DNA of 57,595 bases from Sphingomonadales bacterium BRH_c3 (GTDB lineage: Bacteria; Pseudomonadota; Alphaproteobacteria; Sphingomonadales; Sphingomonadaceae). The position numbers and the translations under genes were made by a program. Where the stretch lies: contig LOET01000097.1 of the NCBI GenBank assembly GCA_001515985.1, positions 1 to 57,595 on the forward strand, written 5' to 3'. Below, in pieces: positions 8,835 through 17,595 of this stretch. A model generated the notes under the pieces. It was not told where the DNA came from. It searched no databases and was given only the letters and a program-made list of their open reading frames with translations. Within the stretch, counting starts at the first letter, position 1, and every line of letters starts with the position of its first letter.

Positions 8835-10094
8835 ATGCGTCGTGTCGTCGTTACCGGTCTTGGCCTTGTTACCCCGCTGGGTGGCGATGTAGAGACGAGC
8901 TGGAGCAATCTGATCGCTGGCAAGAGCGGGGCGGGCCCGATCACCCGTTTCGATGCCTCTGACCAGAAGTGCCAGATCGCCTGCGAAGTGAAGCCGGCCG
9001 ATCATGAATTCGGTTTCGATCCGAACAAGCGCGTCGATCACAAGGTTCAGCGCCAGGTGGATCCCTTCATCATCTACGGGATCGATGCGGCCGGCCAGGC
9101 GCTCGAAGACGCCGGCCTGGCCGATATGGATGAAGACCTGAAGCTGCGTACCGGCTGTTCGATCGGCTCAGGCATCGGCGGACTTCCGGGAATCGAGCTC
9201 GAATCGGTCAATCTGCACGAGCGTGGCCCCAGCCGTGTCAGCCCGCATTTCGTCCATGGTCGCCTGATCAACCTGATCAGCGGCCAGGTTTCGATCAAAT
9301 ACGGGTTGATGGGCCCCAACCATGCGGTCGTAACGGCATGTTCGACCGGGGCGCACTCCATCGGCGATGCAGCGCGCATGATCAAGGATGGCGATGCCGA
9401 TGTAATGCTGGCGGGTGGCTCGGAATCGACCATCAATCCGCTCGGCGTGGCCGGTTTCGCGCAGGCGCGCGCGCTCAACATGAGCATGAATGACCGCCCG
9501 ACCGAGGCCAGCCGCCCCTATGACAAGGACCGCGACGGCTTCGTGATGGGCGAGGGTGCAGGCGTGGTTGTGCTGGAAGAGTATGAGCACGCCAAGGCGC
9601 GCGGCGCGAAGATCTATGCCGAAGTGGTTGGTTATGGCCTGTCGGGCGATGCCTATCACGTCACTGCCCCGCACCCTGAAGGAAAGGGTGCGCAGCTGGC
9701 GATGGAAATGGCGCTGCGCAAGGCCGGAATGGGACGTGGCGACATCGATTATGTCAATGCGCATGGCACCTCGACCATGGCCGACACGATCGAGCTAGCG
9801 GCAGTCAAGCGTGTGCTGGGTGATGACCTTTCGGGGGCATCGATGAGCAGCACCAAATCGGCTATCGGGCACCTGTTAGGCGGTGCCGGTGCGGTTGAGG
9901 CGATCTTCTGTATCCTGGCGATGCGCGACCAGATCGTGCCGCCCACGCTCAATCTGCACAATCCGGACGAGGGCACGGAAGGCGTTGACCTTGTTCCACT
10001 GGTGGCGAAGAAGCGGCAAGTGCGCGCTGTGCTGAACAACAGCTTCGGCTTTGGCGGCACCAATGCCTCGCTGGTGATGAAGCAGGTCAGCTGA
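8835..10094 (+). CDS. fabF: Beta-ketoacyl-ACP synthase II
   Basis: FabF condenses malonyl-ACP with acyl-ACP in fatty acid elongation in the cytoplasm. The Cys-His-His triad and lysine are in place: C169 in TACSTGAHS, H310 in NAHGTST, and K341/H346 in STKSAIGHLLGG. The glycine-rich C-terminus (NNSFGFGGTNASLV) is typical. The length is 419 residues, slightly longer than E. coli FabF. The ATG at 8835 follows a GGAGAAA ribosome site. One base separates its stop from the mltG start, so the two genes form an operon. Confidence 0.97.
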   Translation: MRRVVVTGLGLVTPLGGDVETSWSNLIAGKSGAGPITRFDASDQKCQIACEVKPADHEFGFDPNKRVDHKVQRQVDPFIIYGIDAAGQALEDAGLADMDEDLKLRTGCSIGSGIGGLPGIELESVNLHERGPSRVSPHFVHGRLINLISGQVSIKYGLMGPNHAVVTACSTGAHSIGDAARMIKDGDADVMLAGGSESTINPLGVAGFAQARALNMSMNDRPTEASRPYDKDRDGFVMGEGAGVVVLEEYEHAKARGAKIYAEVVGYGLSGDAYHVTAPHPEGKGAQLAMEMALRKAGMGRGDIDYVNAHGTSTMADTIELAAVKRVLGDDLSGASMSSTKSAIGHLLGGAGAVEAIFCILAMRDQIVPPTLNLHNPDEGTEGVDLVPLVAKKRQVRAVLNNSFGFGGTNASLVMKQVS

Positions 10095-10095
10095 C

Positions 10096-11058
10096 GTGAA
10101 ACGCGGCGGCTGCCTCGTTGCGGCCATCCTGGCGCTGCTCGTGGCGGGGGCGATTGCACTATCGGCGCTGTTCGGTTCAGCCAGGATCGAACAGCCGACA
10201 GCCTTTGTCATTCCCTCAGGCTCGTCGCTCACCGCAGTGGCGAAGAAGCTTGAGGATGAAGGGCTGATCAGTTCGGCTGACGGTTTCGTTCTGCATGCCA
10301 GATTGCTGGGCGGAGATGCGCCGATCCAGGCCGGCGAATTCCGGCTCACCCCGGATATGGGGCAGGGCGACATCCTGCGCGCCTTCCAGCAGGGTGACGT
10401 GATCCGCCGTTTCGTGACCATTCCCGAAGGCATGCCGTCGATCATGGTCTACGAACGCCTGATGGCGGAGGAACTGCTTACGGGTGAAGTCGCGGTGCCT
10501 GCCGAGGGATCGGTATTGCCCGATACCTATGATTTCGAACGCGGTGAGCCGCGCGCTGCGGTCCTTGCGCGGATGCAGGATGCGATGACCGGCTATCTCG
10601 ATCAGGCGTGGGAAAAGCGCAGCCCCAGTGCGGCAGTGAAGTCCAAACGCGAAGCGGTGATCCTGGCCTCGATCATCGAGAAGGAAACGCAGGACAAGGA
10701 AGAGCTTGCCCTTGTGTCCGGAGTGCTCTCCAACCGCATTCGCATCGGCATGATGCTGGGCGCTGATGCGACGACCATCTATCCGATCACCAAGGGCAAG
10801 CCGCTGGGCCGCATGATCCGCAGGTCGGAGCTGCGCGATCCCAATCCCTACAACACAAGGGCGATAGCCGGGCTGCCCGTTGGGCCGATCTCCAACCCCA
10901 GCCGCGCGGCGATAACGGCAGCTCTCAATCCGGCGAAAACCAGCGCGCTTTACTATGTCGCCGATGGCAGCGGCGGGCATGTGTTTGCCGAGACGCTGGA
11001 AGAGCACAACCGCAACGTGGCAGCATGGCGCAGATTTCGCGCGGAGAAGGGCCTCTAG
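10096..11058 (+). CDS. mltG: Endolytic murein transglycosylase
   Basis: MltG cuts nascent glycan strands at the inner membrane and so sets their length. One N-terminal membrane helix (residues 7-26) is followed by a LysM-like subdomain and the YceG catalytic domain. The catalytic glutamate is E195 in ASIIEKET, and the family motif LPVGPISNPSRAAI lies near the C-terminus. The gene starts with GTG one base after the fabF stop, so it is translationally coupled to fabF. The acpP-fabF-mltG order is common in alphaproteobacteria. Confidence 0.95.
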   Translation: MKRGGCLVAAILALLVAGAIALSALFGSARIEQPTAFVIPSGSSLTAVAKKLEDEGLISSADGFVLHARLLGGDAPIQAGEFRLTPDMGQGDILRAFQQGDVIRRFVTIPEGMPSIMVYERLMAEELLTGEVAVPAEGSVLPDTYDFERGEPRAAVLARMQDAMTGYLDQAWEKRSPSAAVKSKREAVILASIIEKETQDKEELALVSGVLSNRIRIGMMLGADATTIYPITKGKPLGRMIRRSELRDPNPYNTRAIAGLPVGPISNPSRAAITAALNPAKTSALYYVADGSGGHVFAETLEEHNRNVAAWRRFRAEKGL

Positions 11059-11079
11059 GTTCTGACCCTCGGCGGCGCC

Positions 11080-13029
11080 CTAGGGCGTGACGATATCAAA
11101 GGTTCCTGGCATCGGGTCGAGCGCGTCAAGCAAGTCCTGCAGTGCCCCCGCGTCGCCTTCCACCTTCAGCCCGGCTGCCTGCATCTGCGCCAGTGGCAGC
11201 TTGAGGAACATCAGCCCCAGCAGCAATTGGCGCGGGCCGGTGATGGTCGCCGCCGGTGTATCCCCGGTATCGCCCATCCGCCCTATCAGCACGCTCTCAT
11301 TGGCTTCCAGCACCGCCGTTTCGCCGCGATCGCTGAGATTGATCTGCACGCGCAGTGGATCGCGCCCAAGCCGGGTGGGATCATAGCGGGTTGCAACCGA
11401 ATCGAGCAGCAGGCCAGTGGGAACTGCGGCGATCATGTCCGTGCTTTGCGTGGCGAAATTGTCTGGCCTTCCGTTGCGCAGCTCGTAGGCGGCAGCCAGG
11501 AACTGGTTGCGCCAGATCGCGCTTTCGGACTGGTAGCCTTGCTGCTCGTAACTGTCAGCCAGCAACCCCTTGCCTTCGTTATTTTCAGGCTCGGCAAATA
11601 CAAGCTGCTGCAGCAGGTCTGATGACCAGCGATAGTCACCCTCTGCCATGGCGTTGCGGGCCAGCGCGATCACGCGCTCGACGCCGCCCAGTGCCGCGAT
11701 CATGCGGGCCGCACGGGCAACCGGCGGGTGGGGGTTGAGGTTGGCCGGCACAGCGTCATACCAGCCGAGATAATATTGGTAGATCGCCTTCGAATTGTGG
11801 TTGTAGGTGCCGTAATAGCCGTGGTTTGACCATTCCTCGGCCAATTGCGGCGGCAGCGGCACCGCCTCGGCGATCTCGGCCATGGTCGCGCCCCGGTTCA
11901 TCAGCCGCACGGTCTGGTCATGCAGATAGCGGTAGTTGTCGCGCTGTGCACTGAGCCACGCCACCCCTGCCTCGCGCCCGAATTGCGGCCAGCAGTGGCT
12001 CGAGATCACCACGTCGCTTTTCGGTGCGAAATCCTGCACCGCCTCGTCGAGGAAATGTGCCCAGGCACGTGCGTCGCGCACCTTCGCCCCGCGCGGGGTT
12101 AGGATATTGTGCATGGTGCAGGTCGCGATTTCCGCGGCAAGGAATGTCTTGGCGGGCGCGACAAACACATTGAGTTCAGCGGGCGCCTCGCTGCCTGAAA
12201 CGATCTGGAACACCAGTTCCACGCCATCGACTGTGCGGATCTCTCCCGTGTGGGTGATCGTGTCAGTGGGCGGGAGCAGGCTGATCGTGCCGCGAGACAC
12301 GGCCGAGCCGATCCCGCTGCCCATCTGGCCACTATTCCCCGGCACCAGCCCGGCACCGAACTGATAGGCCGCGCGGCGCTGCATGGCGCCGCCAGCCATC
12401 ACGTTCTCGGATGCTGCCTCTTCCATGAAATGTTCGGGCGCGATGATCTGTGTGCGCCCCGCCGCCACATCCTCTGCGCTTGTCACGCCGCGCACGCCGC
12501 CAAAGTGATCGGCATGGCTGTGGCTGTAGATCACTGCGGAAACGGGGCGCTGGCCCAGTGTAGCATTGACCAGTTCCAGCGCTGCGGCTGCAACCTCGCT
12601 GGTGGTCAGCGGATCGATCAGGATCCACCCGGTTTCGCCGCGCACCACCGTCATGTTCGAAAGGTCAAAGCCGCGCACCTGCCATACACCCTCGGCCACT
12701 TCGAACAGGCCGTGGTGCCTCAGATAGCGCATGTGCCGCCACAGGCTGGGGTTGACCGTGGCGGGCGCCTCGCCCTCGACAAAACCATAGGCATCGAGGT
12801 TCCAGACTGGTTCGCCTGCCGCATTGCGGATGATCGGGTCATCGCGCGTGGCCACGAAGCCGCGCAGGGCGAAATCCGCATCGCGCGTGCCGTCAGCCGG
12901 CAGGGCTGCTGCCACGGCATGCTGCGCTTCCACCGTTGCCGGCGAGGCGGGCTTTGCCCCCTCTTGTGCCGCTGCGACGCTTGTGAGCGAGATCCCGGCC
13001 AGGAAGCCTGCCAGCATGGTTCTTGTCAT
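11080..13029 (-). CDS. Secreted MBL-fold alkylsulfatase (SdsA1-like)
   Basis: The protein resembles secreted class III sulfatases that hydrolyse alkyl sulfates such as SDS with a binuclear zinc centre. It has an N-terminal signal peptide (to about residue 22, AAAQ), the metallo-beta-lactamase motif H170-S-H172-A-D174-H175 in YSHSHADHFGG, the segment HCWPQFGREAG, an alkylsulfatase dimerisation region with YYGTYNHNSKAIYQ, and a C-terminal SCP2-like domain (LQINLSD-type strand pattern near VQINLSDRGETAVLEAN). I chose the ATG at 13029, preceded by GAGAGGGA, over the longer open frame to 13083, because it gives a proper signal peptide. It stands alone and is divergent from the 2H gene. The substrate is inferred from the family. 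Confidence 0.88.
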   Translation of the reverse strand: MTRTMLAGFLAGISLTSVAAAQEGAKPASPATVEAQHAVAAALPADGTRDADFALRGFVATRDDPIIRNAAGEPVWNLDAYGFVEGEAPATVNPSLWRHMRYLRHHGLFEVAEGVWQVRGFDLSNMTVVRGETGWILIDPLTTSEVAAAALELVNATLGQRPVSAVIYSHSHADHFGGVRGVTSAEDVAAGRTQIIAPEHFMEEAASENVMAGGAMQRRAAYQFGAGLVPGNSGQMGSGIGSAVSRGTISLLPPTDTITHTGEIRTVDGVELVFQIVSGSEAPAELNVFVAPAKTFLAAEIATCTMHNILTPRGAKVRDARAWAHFLDEAVQDFAPKSDVVISSHCWPQFGREAGVAWLSAQRDNYRYLHDQTVRLMNRGATMAEIAEAVPLPPQLAEEWSNHGYYGTYNHNSKAIYQYYLGWYDAVPANLNPHPPVARAARMIAALGGVERVIALARNAMAEGDYRWSSDLLQQLVFAEPENNEGKGLLADSYEQQGYQSESAIWRNQFLAAAYELRNGRPDNFATQSTDMIAAVPTGLLLDSVATRYDPTRLGRDPLRVQINLSDRGETAVLEANESVLIGRMGDTGDTPAATITGPRQLLLGLMFLKLPLAQMQAAGLKVEGDAGALQDLLDALDPMPGTFDIVTP

Positions 13030-13106
13030 TTCCCTCTCCCCTTGTCTTGTCGCCAGATTGCTCGATATGGGCTGCGGCGACAAGCTATCATATCAGGAGG
13101 CGCCGC

Positions 13107-13619
13107 ATGGGAAGCTCGCCATTCATCGTCACCGCCGCGCTGCCCGATGACATCTTCGCCTGGGCCGACGCCCTGCGGCGCGCCCACTTCCCGCCCGAGC
13201 GCAACCACCTGCATGCCCACGTCACCCTGTTCCACGCCTTTGCCCCGGCCTTGTTTCAGGAATTGCGCGACTATTTGCCCCGGGTTGCGCGCGAATTTGC
13301 GCCTCCGGTGGGGCGGATTGCGGGCCTGATGAATCTGGGGAAGGGAACCGCGATCGCGCTTCACAGCCCCGATCTGCTCGGGATCAGGGCACAGATTGCC
13401 GATCATTTTCACGGCAGTCTGACCGCGCAGGACCTGCACGAGCCGCGGCTGCACATCACCATCCAGAACAAGGTAACGGCGGACGATGCGCGCGCGCTGC
13501 AGGCGCGGCTGCGCGGTGCGATCGAACCGCGAGAGTTCGCTTTTCCCGCGCTCGAACTGCACATCTATCGCGGCGGCCCGTGGGAGTTTGTGAAGCGTTG
13601 CGCCTTTCGGCGGCAATAG
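13107..13619 (+). CDS. 2H phosphoesterase / 2'-5' RNA ligase-like protein
   Basis: Two HxT motifs identify the 2H phosphoesterase fold: H38-V-T40 in HAHVTLFH and H116-I-T118 in RLHITIQN. Members hydrolyse 2',3'-cyclic or 2'-5' phosphodiester bonds in RNA or nucleotides, and some act as 2'-5' RNA ligases. An AGGAGG site at 13096-13101 fixes the ATG at 13107 (170 aa), although the frame is open further upstream. It is the last gene before the tRNA-Met and the accessory region. The natural substrate is unknown. Confidence 0.82.
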   Translation: MGSSPFIVTAALPDDIFAWADALRRAHFPPERNHLHAHVTLFHAFAPALFQELRDYLPRVAREFAPPVGRIAGLMNLGKGTAIALHSPDLLGIRAQIADHFHGSLTAQDLHEPRLHITIQNKVTADDARALQARLRGAIEPREFAFPALELHIYRGGPWEFVKRCAFRRQ

Positions 13620-13693
13620 CAGTTGACCGGGGCGAGGCTGCGCCCTAAATGCGCCGCCTGCCGAGCGGGCGTTTGCCCCGGCAAGCCTTTCGG

Positions 13694-13770
13694 GGCGGAG
13701 TAGCTCAGGTGGTTAGAGCAGCGGAATCATAATCCGCGTGTCGGGGGTTCGAGTCCCTCCTCCGCTACCA
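13694..13770 (+). tRNA. tRNA-Met (anticodon CAT)
   Basis: The 77 bases fold as a complete tRNA with encoded CCA: acceptor GGCGGAG/CTCCGCT (first pair G-U), D arm with GCTC/GAGC, anticodon stem GCGGA/TCCGC around loop ATCATAA, and T arm GGGGG-TTCGAGT-CCCTC. The loop reads anticodon CAT. Elongator Met is the simplest call; a lysidine-modified tRNA-Ile2 also reads CAT but usually has a different acceptor and anticodon stem. An integrase gene follows and the 3' end recurs downstream, so this tRNA is the insertion site of the accessory region. Confidence 0.93.
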
Positions 13771-13772
13771 TT
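13754..13772 (+). repeat. Attachment-site core (left copy, within tRNA-Met 3' end)
   Basis: The 19 bases TCCCTCCTCCGCTACCATT cover the last part of the T arm, the acceptor 3' strand, CCA and two further bases. They are repeated exactly at 33,799-33,817. A P4-type integrase begins 177 bases downstream. This is the expected layout for an integrative element that restores the tRNA 3' end on insertion. Confidence 0.8.
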
Positions 13773-13948
13773 CCTTGATCCGGAAGCATCCACTATCTTC
13801 CGTATCTTTCCAAAAACCTGAACAAAAACATGGGCTAACATGTGATTCGCGTTCGCGCTTGCGCAAGCACGTCCACGTGTAGCCGGATTTGGCGTGGGGG
13901 TATTTTGGGGGTATCTCGACAGGATGTTGAACCGGAGCGATACCCCCA

Positions 13949-15202
13949 ATGCCTCTTACCGAGATTCAGGCACGAAAATCGCAGCCACGCGAGCGTCCGT
14001 ACAAGCTTTTTGATGGCGAGGGACTTTTCCTGCTGGTCAAGCCAAATGGATCAAAACTATGGCGCATGAAATACCGGTTTGGCGGCAAGGAAAAGCTGCT
14101 CTCTTTCGGTGCCTACCCAGACCTTGGCATAGCAGCTGCCCGTGAGAAGCGGTTTGCCGCCAAAGTCCTTCTCGCACGCGGCCAGGATCCACAGCACAGC
14201 GCTATTCAAAGCGCATCAGTGGATCAGGAGACATTCTATTCCGTGGCCCGGCGTTGGCACGAAAATCGCAAGGCTGCGCTAACTCCGGCTCATGCAGAAC
14301 GCGTGTGGTCACGGCTGGAAAGGGATGTTTTTCCTGCCATCGGCCAAAGCCGCATTCAGGAAATTACGTCTCAGCAAATTCTGGAAATGATCCGGAAGAT
14401 CGAAGAGCGCGGCGCGCTCGACATCAGCAGGCGGGCGAAGCAGGGGGTAGGACAGGTGTTCCAGTTCGCGATCGCATGTGGGCTGGCCTCAAGCGATCCT
14501 ACGGCGCATTTGCGCGGGGCGCTAAAGCCGCGTCCGCGGGTCAGGCACATGAGCCGTTTGCCGCTAGGCGAACTGCCGAGCTTTCTCGAGAAACTCCGTT
14601 CATACGAAGAAGACGGAGATCGGCGTTCGGCGAATACCAGGAATGCCGTGCTTTTTGCCCTCTTGACCTGGGTTCGGACCAAGGAACTTCGCTTTGCTGT
14701 GAAGTCCGAGTTTGAGGACCTTGAAGGCAAAGCTCCGGTCTGGCGTATTCCGGCCGAACGCATGAAGATGGGAAGAGAGCATCTCGTGCCCCTGTCTGCA
14801 CAGGCGCGTGAGATTGCCCGAGCCATGATCGGTTCGGCCGCCGGCGAATATGTATTCCCGGGCACCGGCATAAACAAACCCTTGTCTGAAAACACGATGA
14901 TCTACGCGCTCTATCGCATGGGCTATCACAGTCGTCAGACGGTGCATGGCTTTCGGGGACTGGCCAGCACCTGGGCCAACGAGCAGCTTGTGGAATTTGG
15001 CGAGCCGGCGATATGGATCAGGAAATACCATCAGGACTGGGTTGAGATGCAGCTCGCGCATTCGGAAAAGAACGAAGTTCGCGGTGCATATAATGCTGCC
15101 GAGTATTTGATTCCCCGCCACCGCATGATGCAGGACTGGGCAGACTTTCTTGAAAGCGGAAAGGTCGTAGTTCTGAGGAATGTCGGCAGACAGGCGGCGT
15201 GA
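13949..15202 (+). CDS. int: P4-type tyrosine integrase
   Basis: The 417-residue protein has the N-terminal DUF4102-like arm domain (LTEIQARKSQPRERPYKLFD) and a C-terminal tyrosine recombinase domain. Catalytic residues are visible: R243 in WVRTKEL, H333-xx-R336 in HGFRGLAS, H371 in LAHSEKN and Y381 in RGAYNAAEYL. P4-like integrases insert genomic islands into tRNA 3' ends, and this one starts 178 bases after tRNA-Met, pointing away from it. The frame is intact, so the enzyme may be active. No excisionase-like small gene is obvious beside it. Confidence 0.95.
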   Translation: MPLTEIQARKSQPRERPYKLFDGEGLFLLVKPNGSKLWRMKYRFGGKEKLLSFGAYPDLGIAAAREKRFAAKVLLARGQDPQHSAIQSASVDQETFYSVARRWHENRKAALTPAHAERVWSRLERDVFPAIGQSRIQEITSQQILEMIRKIEERGALDISRRAKQGVGQVFQFAIACGLASSDPTAHLRGALKPRPRVRHMSRLPLGELPSFLEKLRSYEEDGDRRSANTRNAVLFALLTWVRTKELRFAVKSEFEDLEGKAPVWRIPAERMKMGREHLVPLSAQAREIARAMIGSAAGEYVFPGTGINKPLSENTMIYALYRMGYHSRQTVHGFRGLASTWANEQLVEFGEPAIWIRKYHQDWVEMQLAHSEKNEVRGAYNAAEYLIPRHRMMQDWADFLESGKVVVLRNVGRQAA

Positions 15203-15381
15203 ACTTGATAGCTTCGCTTACAAGAACCTTGGCAGCCGGGCACGGCTCCTTGCGCTGCTTATGTGGCGCCGTCGCCGCGCCCGCCACAATGCGGCGTGCA
15301 GCCGCTTAGCTGCGATCCGCGCAAGGGCTGGTCATTCGGTTTGCGTGCAGATTGCGAATGCTTGGTCTTCAGTAAGTTTTT

Positions 15382-15792
15382 CTACAATTCACGAAGACTC
15401 ATTGCCTGGGCTGTTCCAAGCGTATCGATGTATTGCTGAAAGCGGACAACTTTGCCGTTTTCCACCGTCCAGACGTGAGCCGCTTGCACATCAAGCGGCA
15501 TTCCTGACCGCTTATGCGTAGCTTTGTAGCGTCCCAGCGCCACGACGCGGTCACCTCCATCGATAATGTCATCCATATGAACCGAGAAATCGTCCCAGTC
15601 TTCGGCCGTGCGCCCGAAGACGCCTTCCAAGATTTGTTCCGCACCCCGATACGGATTACGATCCGCGTACGGATAGTTCTCCGCCTCGTTCCAGATCACA
15701 TCAGGCGCCAGGGCGCCGGTGAACTCCGCCATGTCGCCTGCGGCAAACGCAGAGTAGATTCCTTCGATCAATGCTTTCGAAGAACTCGCCAT
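15382..15792 (-). CDS. SnoaL-like / NTF2-fold protein
   Basis: The 136-residue protein looks like the SnoaL-like group of the NTF2 superfamily: an N-terminal helix pair (ALIEGIYSAFAAGDMAEF) followed by the typical beta sheet, with DDWDDFSVHMDD and the C-terminal HVWTVENGKVVRFQQYID. Family members are small isomerases, hydrolases or ligand-binding proteins; the reaction cannot be read from the sequence. I chose the ATG at 15792 because a GGGGGT sequence lies just upstream. It is convergent with the integrase, within the first accessory module. Confidence 0.75.
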   Translation of the reverse strand: MASSSKALIEGIYSAFAAGDMAEFTGALAPDVIWNEAENYPYADRNPYRGAEQILEGVFGRTAEDWDDFSVHMDDIIDGGDRVVALGRYKATHKRSGMPLDVQAAHVWTVENGKVVRFQQYIDTLGTAQAMSLREL

Positions 15793-16856
15793 TATATACC
15801 CCCTGTCCGGCAAAATTGCTGCTGAAAGGGAACATCCGGACTTGCCCGACGTCTGGGTAAACCAACACTGCCGCCTTTGAGAAGTTTATCAATTCGGAAT
15901 ACAGTTTTAGTCCGCTCACTACCCACTTCGCGCCGCCGACATTCAGCCCGTCGATCGCCGTGTTCGAAAGCTGTCGGCGGCATTGGCGTCGCCGTTTAAG
16001 TGCTAACTCTATGCAGCAAGACGGCACGTATACTGACAATCCAAAGGTAGCCATTTCTCGCCAGTTCTGCAGACCGGCAACACTTTTTGCGCAGCTCCGC
16101 CACATGCCATCTGCCGCCCTGTTGCAGCTACTCTGCCGCAGGACTGCAGCGATTTGCAACCGGGGTTATCTGTCCGTAAGCGTATGATTTTATGCTGCGA
16201 ATCTACAGCGAGATAAAAGTAGCGCCGTCGGTCGGCTCGCAGGTGGCTGATTTTGTTGAGTTTTAAGCGACAGCATTGATCAGGGCCATATGGCTGTCTT
16301 TCCGATTATGCCCGTGAATTCAATACATGAAGAGACGGCTTTCCGTTATTCTGGCCCTGAGGGTGAAGGTTGCACTCTGGCAGGACTTGTCCAGACATGT
16401 TCACGGGCACGTCGGCCTGTCCACTTTCCCTGTGCTGCCGCAATGATCGGGAGCGCATCGCACAATCGGCGCCAATGGCGCAGGAACGTCATCTGGCGCC
16501 GCTTCCTCCCTGGAGCTGATAATGGCGGCGATGGCGGGCCGGTCTGCTCCCCTCTCCAGCCCCGGATCGGTCCGTCATCACCCGAAAGATGAAGGGACCG
16601 ATCCCGATGCCAGCCACGGCCACGACTGTGCCTTCCCATGAGCAGCATGAGTATGGAACGGTAGGCACCTTAGCTCGCAAAGCACAAATGGGGCGGACCA
16701 CAAAATCAATCGAAAATACTAGCGGAATCGTGCCAGCAAGCTCAGTCGGTTGGTTCAGCCCACTAGGCCTGGGAAACATAGATCACTTCGTCTCCACGTG
16801 GCCGAGTTTTGGTAGCAGTGCATCACGATTCCCCAAGGATTGCGCCGATGAGCTGC
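15793..16856. other. Gene-poor stretch of about 1 kb, no supported gene
   Basis: Several short open frames cross each other on both strands here, none longer than about 150 codons, none with a recognisable domain or a convincing ribosome site. An inverted repeat GATCGGTCC/GGACCGATC lies at about 16,563-16,601. The stretch could be decayed coding DNA left in the island, but I cannot name an ancestor. Confidence 0.5.
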
Positions 16857-17537
16857 CTAGCTTGCCACAAAAAACGCTGCGATCGTCAGGCGTCCCTTCT
16901 GCGGGTCGTCAGGGTGATCGATGTGCTGTGGCACGATCGAGCATTGCAACAGATTGCAGGGATAGATCACCGCGCGGTTATAGACAAAACCTGCCTCGCC
17001 GATCCGTTCGAAAACGGGCGTGCTGTCGTTGACATAGGCGGGCTGTGGAGTGCCGTGTTTCGCCAGATCCAACTCCAGGGCCGATAAGTAATCCTGGTGA
17101 TTGTCGGCGAAAATTCGCGCCAGCCCGGTGGAGCGATGGCGATAGAAGGCGGTCCCCCCGAAGGGAGCATCGGATAGATAATGCACCATGGCAAAGGCCT
17201 GCGCGGAGACATCGTCAATATGCGGAATCCGCTGCGCCAGCGACAATTGATCCGGACTTGTGCTGACAATCGAGTAGAGCGCGCGATCCACCTTCAGCGA
17301 TCGCGTGCAGCCATAGACCGTGCGCAATATCGATCCCAGCCGCCTGCCGATATCGTCAAAATAGGCGCTGCCGACGTGCTTGCGCTTTCCAGGATAGAAA
17401 TCGCCCCGGAAGGCGAACCCGTCACCCGCCGCTTCGTCCCTCCAGCGATCCGCGCTGCCAGCGAATTTGTCGATTACGACGACCGGGCATTGTTCCTGCC
17501 CAAGCCGCAGCACTCCGATGGCGGGCAAGTCGCTCAC
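16857..17537 (-). CDS. DUF6445 family protein
   Basis: This protein resembles a family (DUF6445) that occurs beside TonB receptors, tryptophan-halogenase-like genes and cupin-like genes in sphingomonads and caulobacters. It carries features of a 2-oxoglutarate-oxygenase-like fold: ARIPHIDDVSAQAFAMVHYL early in the domain, GGTAFYRHRSTG in the middle, and the terminal segment RLTIAAFFVA. The frame is open to 17615 only through a TTG codon overlapping the cupin gene. The GTG at 17537 gives VSDLPAIGVLRLG and avoids the overlap, so I prefer it. It follows the cupin gene with 58 bases between and is probably in the same operon. The biochemical role is unknown. Confidence 0.75.
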   Translation of the reverse strand: MSDLPAIGVLRLGQEQCPVVVIDKFAGSADRWRDEAAGDGFAFRGDFYPGKRKHVGSAYFDDIGRRLGSILRTVYGCTRSLKVDRALYSIVSTSPDQLSLAQRIPHIDDVSAQAFAMVHYLSDAPFGGTAFYRHRSTGLARIFADNHQDYLSALELDLAKHGTPQPAYVNDSTPVFERIGEAGFVYNRAVIYPCNLLQCSIVPQHIDHPDDPQKGRLTIAAFFVAS

Positions 17538-17595
17538 GGCACAACCGTCACATCGCGCCGGTAGGGCGACGGAGCGCGGACAGGGATCCGGCCGA

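Noticed and set aside
12250-13329. 359-codon plus-strand frame across the alkylsulfatase and 2H genes
   Set aside because: It is a shadow spanning two well-supported genes in other frames.
15701-16159. 152-codon minus-strand frame
   Set aside because: It overlaps the SnoaL-like gene in another frame, has unusual composition and no recognisable domain.
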